Of a stretch of DNA of 64,000 bases, positions 18,101 to 26,659 are shown in pieces. Below the pieces are notes generated by a model. It ran no database searches, was not told the DNA's origin, and saw only the letters and a program-made list of their open reading frames with translations. Within the stretch, counting starts at the first letter, position 1. Each line of letters starts with the position of its first letter. This DNA comes from Anaerobacterium chartisolvens (lineage in GTDB: Bacteria > Bacillota > Clostridia > Acetivibrionales > DSM-27016), in assembly GCF_003337415.1 (NCBI RefSeq), contig NZ_QPJT01000007.1:1-64000 (forward strand), written 5' to 3'. Both the position numbers and the translations under genes were made by a program.

Positions 18101-19166
18101 AAGAGATAAGCTTGTTGAAAATATACAGTGTATAAAGGAAAGGACAAGCTCAACTGTAATAGCAGTTCTAAAGGGTAACGGCTATGGGCTTGGAATTGTT
18201 GATTTCGCAAGGCTGCTTACGGAGAACGGAATAGACTTTTTTGCGGTTTCCGAGCTTTCTGAGGCTATGGTTTTAAGGGAAAACGGTTTTACAAACAAAA
18301 TACTGCTGCTCGCTTCTACAAGCCTCCCGCAGGAGGCGGAGCTTATCGTAAGCAATAATATTATAGCCACCGTAGGATCTGTCAATTCTTCTGTAACAAT
18401 AAACGAAGCGGCAAAAAAGCTCGGTGTTACGGCGGAGGTGCATCTCAAAATAGACACCGGCTTCGGAAGGTTCGGTTTTCTTCCCGGACAGATAGACAAC
18501 TACTATTCTCTCTTAAAATCCTTTGACAACATGAAGATAGCGGGTACATACTCTCATTTATCCTTCTCCTTTGCAAAAAAAACAAAGCTGGTACAAAACC
18601 AGTTCGATTTGTTTATAAAGTGTGCTGAGGGCCTGAAGCAAAACGGCATAGATACGGGAATTCTGCACATATGCAACTCGTGCGCATTTCTGAAGTACGA
18701 AAGTATGCACTTAGATGCCGTAAGGGTTGGCTCGGCTTTTTTGGGACGGATACCCATAGAAAACAAGTACGGACTGTCAAGGATAGGCGTGTTAAAATCT
18801 CAAATCATCGAGTTTAAGGATTTGCCCTCCAACTCTTACATAGGTTATGCAAATACCTGCAAAACCAAAAGGAATACAAGAATAGGAATAGTTCCCGTTG
18901 GCTACAAGGACGGCTTCGGAGTCGAGAAAATAAGGGATACCTTCAGGCTCCGTGATATTTTAAGGTACGTTTACAACGACCTTAAGCAATGGAAAAAGCG
19001 TATGTACGTAAGGGTTAACGGTAAGCGTGCCCGCATACTGGGCAGAATAAGCATGTATAACATAATAATCGATCTGACTGGTATTGACGCCGAAATAGGC
19101 GACGAAGTGCTTCTGGATATAAATCCTATATTCACGGAAAGCTCGGTAAAAAGGGAAATGCTATAA
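18081..19166 (+). CDS. Alanine racemase-family PLP enzyme, divergent
   Basis: A 361-residue fold-type III PLP enzyme. The PLP-lysine motif is AVLKGNGYGLG (K31), VHLKIDTGFGRFG matches the conserved strand around 125, and IGYANTC holds the likely second catalytic tyrosine. The usual CMDQ motif of alanine racemases reads SMYN here (in GRISMYNIIIDL), so an active-site residue near the tyrosine is changed. It may racemise alanine, another amino acid such as serine, or have a shifted role. The ATG at 18081 is chosen because GAGG lies 6 nt upstream; another at 18069 lacks one. It overlaps the femAB gene, which suggests a shared function in providing or attaching wall amino acids. Confidence 0.8.
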   Translation: MKTLIIERDKLVENIQCIKERTSSTVIAVLKGNGYGLGIVDFARLLTENGIDFFAVSELSEAMVLRENGFTNKILLLASTSLPQEAELIVSNNIIATVGSVNSSVTINEAAKKLGVTAEVHLKIDTGFGRFGFLPGQIDNYYSLLKSFDNMKIAGTYSHLSFSFAKKTKLVQNQFDLFIKCAEGLKQNGIDTGILHICNSCAFLKYESMHLDAVRVGSAFLGRIPIENKYGLSRIGVLKSQIIEFKDLPSNSYIGYANTCKTKRNTRIGIVPVGYKDGFGVEKIRDTFRLRDILRYVYNDLKQWKKRMYVRVNGKRARILGRISMYNIIIDLTGIDAEIGDEVLLDINPIFTESSVKREML

Positions 19167-19186
19167 TTAATATAAATGATATAATT

Positions 19187-19228
19187 AATATATAAGAGGA
19201 AGTGCAATTGCACTCCCTCTTATATATT
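19187..19228. terminator. Bidirectional terminator between the racemase gene and proA
   Basis: AATATATAAGAGG pairs with CCTCTTATATATT, and the inside AGTGCA/TGCACT continues the stem after one mismatch. It overlaps the 3' end of proA and serves both convergent genes. Confidence 0.8.
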
Positions 19229-20515
19229 GAACCTTTTATTAAGACTTCTGTGCTTAAAGGTTTTTTTCTTGCTTGAGTAGTCCTCCACTATATGCCCATT
19301 CCCTATGAGAAGGTATTTATAGCTCAAAAGCCCCTCAAGCCCTACAGGTCCCCTTGCATGGAGCTTGCCGGTGCTTATCCCTACCTCCGCCCCAAAGCCG
19401 TAGCGGAAGCCGTCGCTGAACCTTGTGGAGCAGTTCCACAAAACATTTCCCGAATCCACAAGAGCCATGAAGCATGCGGCCTTTTGCCTGTCTGCAGTAA
19501 TTATGCTGTCTGTATGCCCTGAGCCATAGCTGTTTATATGATCTATTGCCTCATCAATACCTCCCACCAGCTTTATCGACAGCTTATAGTCGAGATATTC
19601 CGTTGCCCAATCCTTTTCGTCCGCGGGAGCAGCAGGTATTATCGCACAGGTGCGGGGACATCCCAGCAGTTCAACATTTTTCTTGTCGAGCTTACTTTTA
19701 AGCTCCGGCAAAAACACGGGCGCAACGCCCTCATGCACCAGCAGCGTTTCAAGCGCATTGCATACCGCCACGTATTGGGTCTTTGAGTCGTTTACAATGC
19801 TGACGGCTGACGCTATGTCGGCAGCTTCGTCCACATAGCAGTGGCAAATGCCGTCGGCATGCCCCATAACCGGGATTCTTGAATTGTCCATTATGTTTCT
19901 TACAAACTCGTTAGAGCCTCTGGGTATCAGAAGATCTATATATTCGTCCATTTTTAGCATTTCATTTACATCCGCCCTGGTCTCAAGCAGCTTTATCCAA
20001 TCGCCCGGAATCCCAGCCTTCACGGTAGCCTCAATGATTATTTCGGCCAAGGCCCTGTTTGTTTCCCTTGCCTCCGAGCCTCCCTTTAAAAGTACACCGT
20101 TCCCGCTTTTTAAGCATAGTGTCGATATCTGCACCAGAGCATCCGGCCTCGACTCAAAAATTATTCCTATAACACCTATAGGGCATGTGACCTTGTACAG
20201 CTCCAAGCCGTCGTCCAGCTCAGTTGAAAGCAGCGTCTTGCCTACAGGCTCTTCAAGCTCTGCAAGGCTGTTTATTCCTTCGATAACATCGTCTATCTTG
20301 GCCTCGTTAAAGGTCAGCCTTTTCATCAGAGGAGCCGGGAGGCTTTCCTTCCGGGCATTTTCAAGGTCAATCTCGTTGGCCCGTATTACTTCCTCTTTCT
20401 TGTCGGCAAGCAATGCGGCAATGCTTAAAAGAGCCTTATTTTTAGTATCGCCGTCAATTGCAGAAAGCTTTATGGAAGCCTCCTTTACCTTTTGGGCCAT
20501 TTCACTTATTTTCAT
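19220..20515 (-). CDS. proA: Gamma-glutamyl phosphate reductase
   Basis: The second enzyme of proline synthesis from glutamate, an NADPH-dependent aldehyde-dehydrogenase-type protein of 431 residues. Family marks include FESRPDALVQI, LLKGGSEA, the catalytic cysteine in AVCNALETL, and NCSTRFSDGFRYGFGAEVGI near the end. The ATG at 20515 has AAGGAG about 10 nt upstream; a TTG at 20542 would also be in frame but is less likely. It overlaps the end of proB by 14 bp, the usual proBA coupling. Confidence 0.95.
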   Translation of the reverse strand: MKISEMAQKVKEASIKLSAIDGDTKNKALLSIAALLADKKEEVIRANEIDLENARKESLPAPLMKRLTFNEAKIDDVIEGINSLAELEEPVGKTLLSTELDDGLELYKVTCPIGVIGIIFESRPDALVQISTLCLKSGNGVLLKGGSEARETNRALAEIIIEATVKAGIPGDWIKLLETRADVNEMLKMDEYIDLLIPRGSNEFVRNIMDNSRIPVMGHADGICHCYVDEAADIASAVSIVNDSKTQYVAVCNALETLLVHEGVAPVFLPELKSKLDKKNVELLGCPRTCAIIPAAPADEKDWATEYLDYKLSIKLVGGIDEAIDHINSYGSGHTDSIITADRQKAACFMALVDSGNVLWNCSTRFSDGFRYGFGAEVGISTGKLHARGPVGLEGLLSYKYLLIGNGHIVEDYSSKKKTFKHRSLNKRFNI

Positions 20516-21332
20516 GAGCTCTACACTCCTTCCTTGAGACAAAAAGAGTCCCTACGTCACTTCCATTAATTATATCCATTATTATATCAGGATTTTTGCC
20601 ACTGGCAATCACCATATCTATACCTGCGAAGGTAGCAATTTTTGCCGCAAAAAGCTTGGTTATCATACCGCCCGTCCCTCTTCTCGTCCCTGCCCCCCCT
20701 GCGCTTTTCTCAACCTCCTCGGTTATTTCCTCTATGACCGAAATCATTTTTGCATGGGGATTTTTTCTGGGATCTCCGTCGTAAAACCCTTCTATGTCGG
20801 ACAAAACAATAAGCAAATCGGCATTAATCAGCTTTGCCACTATGGCAGACAGTGTGTCGTTATCTCCAAACCGTATTTCTTCAACAGATACAGAATCATT
20901 CTCATTGACTATTGGAATTATGCCCTTTTTAAGCAGAGTTTCAAAAGTATTGACCACATTCCTTCTTCTATGCTCGTTCTCTACTACATCCCTTGTAAGG
21001 AGAATCTGTCCTACCACATGCCCGTAATCCATGAAAAACTTGCTGTACATGTGCATAAGCTCGCACTGCCCAACAGCGGCAACCGCCTGCTTTTCCGGTA
21101 TGGTTGACGGCCTTTCGGGAAGTTTCAGCCTATCCACTCCCAAGCCTATAGCACCGGATGTCACCAGAATAACCTCTCTGCCCTGATTCGATAAATCTGA
21201 GATTATCCTTGCAAGCTTGTCAATGGTGCCGAAATTGACCTTTCCCGTACCATATGTTAAGGTCGATGTACCCACCTTTATAACTATTCTGGCGGCATTG
21301 CCGAGATAGTCCCTTAAATTCACACTGTCCAT
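20502..21332 (-). CDS. proB: Glutamate 5-kinase
   Basis: The first enzyme of proline synthesis: ATP-dependent phosphorylation of glutamate. The 276-residue protein is an amino acid kinase domain only, with VIKVGTSTLT at the start, LVTSGAIGLG, NENDSVS and GTGGMITKLFAAKIA. It lacks the C-terminal PUA domain found in the E. coli enzyme, as in many clostridia. The ATG at 21332 has GAGG 7 nt upstream; longer in-frame starts lack a site. TATAAT lies about 40 nt upstream on the same strand and may be its -10 box. It forms an operon with proA. Confidence 0.94.
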   Translation of the reverse strand: MDSVNLRDYLGNAARIVIKVGTSTLTYGTGKVNFGTIDKLARIISDLSNQGREVILVTSGAIGLGVDRLKLPERPSTIPEKQAVAAVGQCELMHMYSKFFMDYGHVVGQILLTRDVVENEHRRRNVVNTFETLLKKGIIPIVNENDSVSVEEIRFGDNDTLSAIVAKLINADLLIVLSDIEGFYDGDPRKNPHAKMISVIEEITEEVEKSAGGAGTRRGTGGMITKLFAAKIATFAGIDMVIASGKNPDIIMDIINGSDVGTLFVSRKECRAHENK

Positions 21333-21653
21333 TTTAATTCCTCGCATATAGTCAAAGTATTTTTTGCTTGTTTTATTATACATCAATTAAGACTTATTTT
21401 CCAGTGTGTCAGAAAAACCGTCCCATTGACACTATTGCCATTATTACTAAAATGGCTTATAATTTATTTGTTAGAGCAGTTTGAAGTGAATTTTTTGCCA
21501 AAGGCCGTATGGATGATGTATCCTTTTAATGTATCAAGTCATTTGTATATTAAAATCCCGCTTTCCAGGCCCAATCTGGTTAAGTATATTTTTCGTATAA
21601 ATTCAAATCTGCTTGTTAATAATTTTAACAATAATATAGTAAAGGAAGTAAGA
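21333..21653. other. Divergent spacer between proB and the helicase gene
   Basis: About 320 bp with no gene. It holds the proB -10 box (TATAAT on the minus strand near 21370), the helicase promoter at 21435-21463 and a leader of about 185 nt for the helicase. Confidence 0.6.
21435..21463 (+). promoter_or_regulatory. Sigma-A promoter of the DEAD-box helicase gene
   Basis: TTGCCA (21435-21440) and TATAAT (21458-21463) are 17 bp apart. The start site near 21470 would leave an untranslated leader of about 185 nt, which is long for this window. Confidence 0.65.
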
Positions 21654-23273
21654 ATGGAAAATTTAATTTTTAAAGATCTGGAGCTGTCCAGAGAAGTTCA
21701 GAAAGCAATTGCCGAAATGGGTTTTGAGGAAGCTACGCCTATACAGTCCCAGTCTATCCCGCATATACTGGAAGGAAGCGACGTAATAGGCCAGGCCCAG
21801 ACAGGCACAGGCAAAACCTGTGCTTTTGGAATACCCGCAATAGAAATGATAAACCCGCAGGAGGAATCGATCCAAGCATTAGTATTATGCCCTACCAGAG
21901 AGCTCGCAATGCAGATTTCCGATGAGCTTAAAAACGTGTCCAAATATAAAAGAGGTATAAGAATACTTCCGATATATGGAGGCCAGTCAATTGACAGGCA
22001 ATTGGCGGCATTAAAAAAACGTCCCCAGATAATAATAGGTACTCCGGGAAGAATTATGGATCACATGAGGCGGCATACCTTGAAGCTGTCATCCCTTAAA
22101 ATGATTATACTTGACGAGGCCGACGAAATGCTGAATATGGGCTTCAGAGAAGACATTGATACTATTTTGGACAAGGTGCCGGAGGAGAGACAGACCATAC
22201 TTTTCTCTGCTACCATGCCGAGGGAGATACTTGATCTTGCGTCAAAATATCAAAACAAGGCGGTACTTATAAAGGCTGTCCACAAGCAGCTCACAGTTGC
22301 AAACATAGAGCAGTTTTACCTTGAGGTCAGGGAATCGGCAAAGCTGGATGTTCTATCTAGGATAATAGACGCAAAGAACATAAAGCTCTCGCTCGTTTTC
22401 TGCAACACTAAAAAGCGCGTTGACGAGCTTGCATCAAGCCTTCAGTCAATAGGATATTCTGCCGAGGCTCTGCATGGTGACATGAGGCAGGCACAGCGCG
22501 ACAAGGTAATGTCAAAGTTCCGAAAGGGTACTATAGACATTCTTATTGCCACCGACGTTGCGGCAAGGGGCATAGATGTTGACGATATAGAGGCTGTGTT
22601 TAACTACGACATTCCCAATGATGAGGAATACTATGTTCACAGGATAGGAAGAACCGGCAGAGCGGGACGGACCGGTAAAGCCTTTACCTTCGTATCGGGA
22701 AGAGAATTATATAAGCTTAAGGAAATACAGAGGTATACCAAATCCACTATTACCTTTATGAAGCCGCCCTCTCTCACCGATGTGGAGGAAAACAGAATCC
22801 ATATAATACTGGATAATTTAAAGACGGTTTTGACCGAAGGCAATTTAACCAAGTATGTCGGCTATATTGAAAAAATGCTTGAGGACAACGGATTTGACCA
22901 TACTCAGGACAGGTATATAACAACACTTGATGTTGCCGCCGCCTTCCTGAAAATGACCCTTAGGCAAAACGGTTCAAAGGAAAAGGAGCTTGACGCAGAC
23001 GATGATGAATTTGGGGATACCGGCGCAGAAAGCGGAATGGTGCGCTTCTTCATAAATATAGGGAGCAGCAGCAAGATCCAGCCCCGCCATATTGTCGAAA
23101 GCATCGCCTCAAGCACAACCCTCCCGGGCAAGCTTATAGGAGCCATCAATATATTTGACAAATTCACCTTTGTAGAGGTGCCAAGAGAATATGCTTCGGA
23201 GGTTTTTTCCTCTATGAAGAACTATAAGATTAAAGGCAAGAAGATAAATATTGAAAAGGCAAACAGGAAATAA
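21654..23273 (+). CDS. DEAD-box ATP-dependent RNA helicase with DbpA-type RNA-binding domain
   Basis: A 539-residue helicase. The Q motif is FEEATPIQSQSI, Walker A is AQTGTGKT (48-55), DEAD is at 154-157, SAT follows, and HRIGRTGRAGRTGK closes the second RecA domain. A linker leads to a C-terminal DbpA-like RNA-binding domain (about 460-539) beginning near VRFFINIGSSSKIQ. Such proteins remodel ribosomal or messenger RNA, often in the cold. The start at 21654 has AAGGAAG upstream; the frame stays open further upstream from 21426 but the extra residues are not helicase-like and would precede the promoter. A terminator follows directly. The choice between CshA, DeaD and DbpA names is left open. 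Confidence 0.93.
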   Translation: MENLIFKDLELSREVQKAIAEMGFEEATPIQSQSIPHILEGSDVIGQAQTGTGKTCAFGIPAIEMINPQEESIQALVLCPTRELAMQISDELKNVSKYKRGIRILPIYGGQSIDRQLAALKKRPQIIIGTPGRIMDHMRRHTLKLSSLKMIILDEADEMLNMGFREDIDTILDKVPEERQTILFSATMPREILDLASKYQNKAVLIKAVHKQLTVANIEQFYLEVRESAKLDVLSRIIDAKNIKLSLVFCNTKKRVDELASSLQSIGYSAEALHGDMRQAQRDKVMSKFRKGTIDILIATDVAARGIDVDDIEAVFNYDIPNDEEYYVHRIGRTGRAGRTGKAFTFVSGRELYKLKEIQRYTKSTITFMKPPSLTDVEENRIHIILDNLKTVLTEGNLTKYVGYIEKMLEDNGFDHTQDRYITTLDVAAAFLKMTLRQNGSKEKELDADDDEFGDTGAESGMVRFFINIGSSSKIQPRHIVESIASSTTLPGKLIGAINIFDKFTFVEVPREYASEVFSSMKNYKIKGKKINIEKANRK

Positions 23274-23306
23274 GCCTTTAAAATATATAAATTTTAAAAC
23301 ATCTAT

Positions 23307-23336
23307 AAAGAGACGGAATTTTTATTCCGTCTCTTT
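23307..23336. terminator. Bidirectional terminator after the helicase gene
   Basis: AAAGAGACGGAAT pairs perfectly with ATTCCGTCTCTTT around a 4-nt loop and is followed by Ts. It overlaps the 3' end of the convergent DUF4173 gene. Confidence 0.9.
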
Positions 23337-24878
23337 TTGATCATAATTTAAGGTGTATTTTGAAATAAGTCTTTCAGCCCTATATCTCGATATGTTGAAG
23401 GACTGCCAGTCCCTGCTCTCCAAAAGCTCCTTTTCCCGGTATGACAGGTATTTTTTCATCTCCTCCGAAATGTCCTCCTTGCTGTCGTAAACCAGTCCCA
23501 TAAGATAAGGCATGGCATCATATGACAGTCCTGTCAGGTACATTGTGTCTATTACACTGCTTTTTTTATATCTTTCGATATTATTCCGAGCAACAATACT
23601 GTCAACATTAATATAATTTATAATTACATATGCGGCTATTGCAGTAATAATATATGCTTTCAAAAGAGGAACACGCTCATGCCATATTTTGAATAAAGCT
23701 ATTATAAGCAATACGAATATAAACACCATGAATGCATGTGTAAATATCCTGAGATATGTGTAGCCATAAGCATCTTCATAGAGCGACATCCTAAGATGCG
23801 CAGAAAGAAGCATAACAGCAGTGCACAGTATCAGCAGCGAGCTTAATATTCTGTTGGCATTGCCCATTCTTACGCCCGATTTTTTTGTGAAATTTATATT
23901 GCATAGCACAATGCTCAAATTTATCACAGTAACCAAAAGCAATTCAAAGAATCCCCTTCGGGCATATTCAGAATATGTAAAGCCCTCCGGCAGTGACGAA
24001 TGTGAAAACAGATAAGAAAATTGTATGGCGGTAAAAACAAGGTATATTATATTCATTACGCACAGCACCGTTATAACCATTATAGCGTCAAGCGGCCTTG
24101 CAGGGCTGCTCGCGCCAAGCTCGCCGGAAGGCTTAAGCCCACATTCCTCAGGCTTTATGAGGCTTAGTATATAACTGAAAAGTAAAATGCAGGCTACAAG
24201 CACAACCAGCACCTGTGCGATAAAATCTCCTGCGTTTATGCCTGTGAAAAAATCAGGTATGTTTTCAACAAAGCTGTTAAAAACCTGATCCGCAGAGGCT
24301 AAAAGAGGAACCACTATCAACGCCAGAGACACCGACACCAGAAGACCCATGAGTACCTTCCCCGCATTGCGGTATTTGGTTGAATGCAATTTCGATGAAG
24401 CGGCCTTTGACAATATGGCAAATGGCTTTGCAATATTTACTAAAGGCCTTGCAAAAGCACCCAGTATTATATCCAGAATAAACCCTGAGGAGTACCATTT
24501 GTACCTGCTGTTGCTTGTAAGCAGCGTTGTCTGAATAATAACAAGCAGAGGCACTGCAAAAAAGTTAAGCACTTGAAATATCTCGTTGGAGAATATAAAA
24601 TATGTAAGCGCCAACGCAAGCACCGGAAGTGTAAGCAGCCATTCAAAGCTCATTTGCGGCTTAACCAGCTTACTTTTTGCATTAAATAGGAATACCGTAT
24701 AAAACGCAATAATAAACAGTGGGTATGAAACTCCCAGAGCCTTACCATAGAAAAGTATGTCAAAAGCAATCCCCAGTATAACAGATGAAGATAAAAGGAT
24801 CAGATTTTCCCTGCTTAAGATATTTCCTTTTTCACTATCTTCCTTTAACTCCTTACAATCCTCATTCACAAGCATCAT
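23322..24878 (-). CDS. DUF4173-family polytopic membrane protein
   Basis: A 518-residue integral membrane protein with around eleven hydrophobic helices. The N-terminal GKALGVSYPLFIIAFY and the general pattern match DUF4153/DUF4173 proteins, which have no established function. The C-terminal 80 residues are soluble and charged, with WQSFNISRYRAERLI. It is the third gene of an operon with a DUF2975 membrane protein and an XRE-type regulator. The start is one of two adjacent ATGs right after AGGGG. Confidence 0.8.
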   Translation of the reverse strand: MMLVNEDCKELKEDSEKGNILSRENLILLSSSVILGIAFDILFYGKALGVSYPLFIIAFYTVFLFNAKSKLVKPQMSFEWLLTLPVLALALTYFIFSNEIFQVLNFFAVPLLVIIQTTLLTSNSRYKWYSSGFILDIILGAFARPLVNIAKPFAILSKAASSKLHSTKYRNAGKVLMGLLVSVSLALIVVPLLASADQVFNSFVENIPDFFTGINAGDFIAQVLVVLVACILLFSYILSLIKPEECGLKPSGELGASSPARPLDAIMVITVLCVMNIIYLVFTAIQFSYLFSHSSLPEGFTYSEYARRGFFELLLVTVINLSIVLCNINFTKKSGVRMGNANRILSSLLILCTAVMLLSAHLRMSLYEDAYGYTYLRIFTHAFMVFIFVLLIIALFKIWHERVPLLKAYIITAIAAYVIINYINVDSIVARNNIERYKKSSVIDTMYLTGLSYDAMPYLMGLVYDSKEDISEEMKKYLSYREKELLESRDWQSFNISRYRAERLISKYTLNYDQKETE

Positions 24879-24926
24879 CCCCTATCTTAATAAAATTACC
24901 TTCTTTGGCTCTCTTCGCCGTGAGAG

Positions 24927-25148
24927 CTATCCCCCGCCCGGTCCATTTTCCGAATACTCCAGAATATCCCCCGGCTGGCAATCCAGCTCCTTGCATATGG
25001 CCTCTAAGGTTGAAAACCGTATTGCCCTGGCCTTTCCGTTTTTAAGTATTGAAAGATTGGCAAGGGTAATATCTATCCTTGATGCCAGCTCCGACAGGCT
25101 CATCTTTCTTTTTGCCATCATAACATCCAGATTAACTATTATAGACAT
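24927..25148 (-). CDS. Small XRE-family transcriptional regulator (YozG-like)
   Basis: A 73-residue single-domain Cro/C1-type DNA-binding protein. The helix-turn-helix covers MSLSELASRIDITLANLSIL, and the end LDCQPGDILEY is typical of YozG-like regulators. GGAGGGG precedes the ATG. It sits 11 bp after the DUF2975 gene and 48 bp before the DUF4173 gene. DUF2975-XRE pairs are common in Firmicutes, so the regulator probably controls this membrane operon; this is inferred from the arrangement. Confidence 0.88.
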   Translation of the reverse strand: MSIIVNLDVMMAKRKMSLSELASRIDITLANLSILKNGKARAIRFSTLEAICKELDCQPGDILEYSENGPGGG

Positions 25149-25159
25149 ATTCCCCTCCG

Positions 25160-25621
25160 CTACACCGTTAAATCGTTTTCTTCCTTTACCTTGACAGCCT
25201 GATGGAACACCTCGGCCAAAACCACCAGAAAAAGTCCTCCTATTACTGCCAGCATGGCAACAATAACAGTAAGAAAGGAGGGGTAGTATATAATTTTCAC
25301 AACATACGCGACAGCTATAATAAAGCAGGTAACCGAAAGGTGATTTAAGCTTTTAACGTTGTCCGCCATGAACGGATTCATCCTGTTTAAGGTTTTAAAT
25401 ATCTTCCTTACCTCATATACGGCCCACAAACAAGGCACTCCCGTAACGTAAAGAAATACCATTAAAAATGGGTAGCTCTCGCTGCTCCTGCTGTAAATGA
25501 ACTCCATGTACCATTTTAATACTATGGGAATACCGGCATATATGCCTATCCCTCCTATAAAAACAAGATCCAGCAAGCGCTTTACAATCCCCGACAGGCC
25601 TTTCTCTCCCAAAATAGCCAT
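25160..25621 (-). CDS. DUF2975-family membrane protein
   Basis: A 153-residue protein with four predicted membrane helices and the motif VYEVRKIFKTLNRMNPF in the middle, which is the signature region of DUF2975. No function is established for the family. The ATG at 25621 is 8 nt after GGAGG; an adjacent in-frame TTG is less likely. It is the first gene of the DUF2975-XRE-DUF4173 operon. Confidence 0.82.
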   Translation of the reverse strand: MAILGEKGLSGIVKRLLDLVFIGGIGIYAGIPIVLKWYMEFIYSRSSESYPFLMVFLYVTGVPCLWAVYEVRKIFKTLNRMNPFMADNVKSLNHLSVTCFIIAVAYVVKIIYYPSFLTVIVAMLAVIGGLFLVVLAEVFHQAVKVKEENDLTV

Positions 25622-25807
25622 CAATAGCTCCTCCCGTTCAAAAAATATATCATAGCCCTTTCCAAAAGCAATTATATCCTAATTTTTTTTATTTATCAAT
25701 ATATTTTTATCGTTTTTCAATAAATTTTTATTTATAAAAAATATATTGCCAATTGTTTGGCAAGCTGGTATATTATAAGGGCAGTCAGAATATATTTGAG
25801 GTTAGAT

Positions 25808-26635
25808 ATGGTATATTTATATATATTTTTTTCAGTGATAATATTGCTTGCGGCATATATGCGTTTTGAGGCGGGTATGCTTTTAGTAAGGCATGTCTGG
25901 CTCACGAAGAGCACAGGCTGTCTCAAGGTAATACAGCTTTCAGATATACATACAGATATGCTTAAGGTTTCGGTAAAGGCCGTAAAGGCTGCAATAGACA
26001 AGGAAAACCCCGATGCTGTGATAATGACCGGCGACTACATAAGCAAGCCGGAACAAATACCCGCCTTTTTGCGCTTTATAAAAGCTCTTGACTTAAAATG
26101 CAGTGCATATATGTGTTTGGGAAATCACGACTACAAGGCCTTTGGATATGGAGCTGACGGCAAGTCCCCCGATATGGCCGGACTTATGAAATTTATCTCC
26201 TCGGTTGAGGACGCAGGAATTGCCGTGCTGGACAATAAGGCGGTGTGTCTGGAAAAGAGCTCAAAAAGCTATAACCTTATAGGCATAGGGGATTTGAGAT
26301 ACAATAACCATAATGTTGCCAAGGCTATGGGAAAATTGGACAGCAGAGCATTTGCCAATCTCTGTATTTCCCACAACCCCGACATTGTATTTGAAATACC
26401 CCGCGGTAAGATAGATTACCTGTTTTGCGGACATTTTCACGGGGGACAGATATGGGCGCCCTTTAATATAGAATTCAGCCTGATGCGCAAGGAGAAGCTG
26501 TGCAGGATGGGCATAAACAGGGGGCTTCACAGTATAAACGGAATAAACCTTTATATAAACAGGGGGCTGGGAAATGTGTGCGTGCCTTTAAGATTTCTGT
26601 CTCCCCCTGAGCTTACTGTGTTTTACCTGCCTTAG
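25808..26635 (+). CDS. Membrane-anchored metallophosphoesterase (YkuE-like)
   Basis: A calcineurin-type phosphoesterase of 275 residues. An N-terminal hydrophobic helix anchors it; then come the metal motifs LSDIHTD, TGDYIS, GNHDYK and CGHFHGGQ in the family order. Relatives include YkuE, which acts on membrane or wall lipids such as UDP-diacylglucosamine or undecaprenyl-linked compounds in some bacteria; the substrate here is unknown. GAGG lies 7 nt before the ATG at 25808. It is monocistronic, convergent with the V-ATPase operon only 24 bp away. Confidence 0.88.
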   Translation: MVYLYIFFSVIILLAAYMRFEAGMLLVRHVWLTKSTGCLKVIQLSDIHTDMLKVSVKAVKAAIDKENPDAVIMTGDYISKPEQIPAFLRFIKALDLKCSAYMCLGNHDYKAFGYGADGKSPDMAGLMKFISSVEDAGIAVLDNKAVCLEKSSKSYNLIGIGDLRYNNHNVAKAMGKLDSRAFANLCISHNPDIVFEIPRGKIDYLFCGHFHGGQIWAPFNIEFSLMRKEKLCRMGINRGLHSINGINLYINRGLGNVCVPLRFLSPPELTVFYLP

Positions 26636-26659
26636 TCCAAGCAATACCATGCATAAAGC

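Noticed and set aside
19848-20537. 229-residue open frame opposite proA
   Set aside because: It is a mirror of proA codon use with no ribosome site and no family features; proA is certain.
21426-21653. 76-residue N-terminal extension of the helicase
   Set aside because: The frame is open by chance; the ATG at 21654 has a ribosome site and starts the helicase-like sequence, and the promoter lies within the extension.
24757-25194. 145-residue plus-strand frame across the XRE and DUF4173 genes
   Set aside because: It crosses two well supported minus-strand genes and the gap between them and has no ribosome site.
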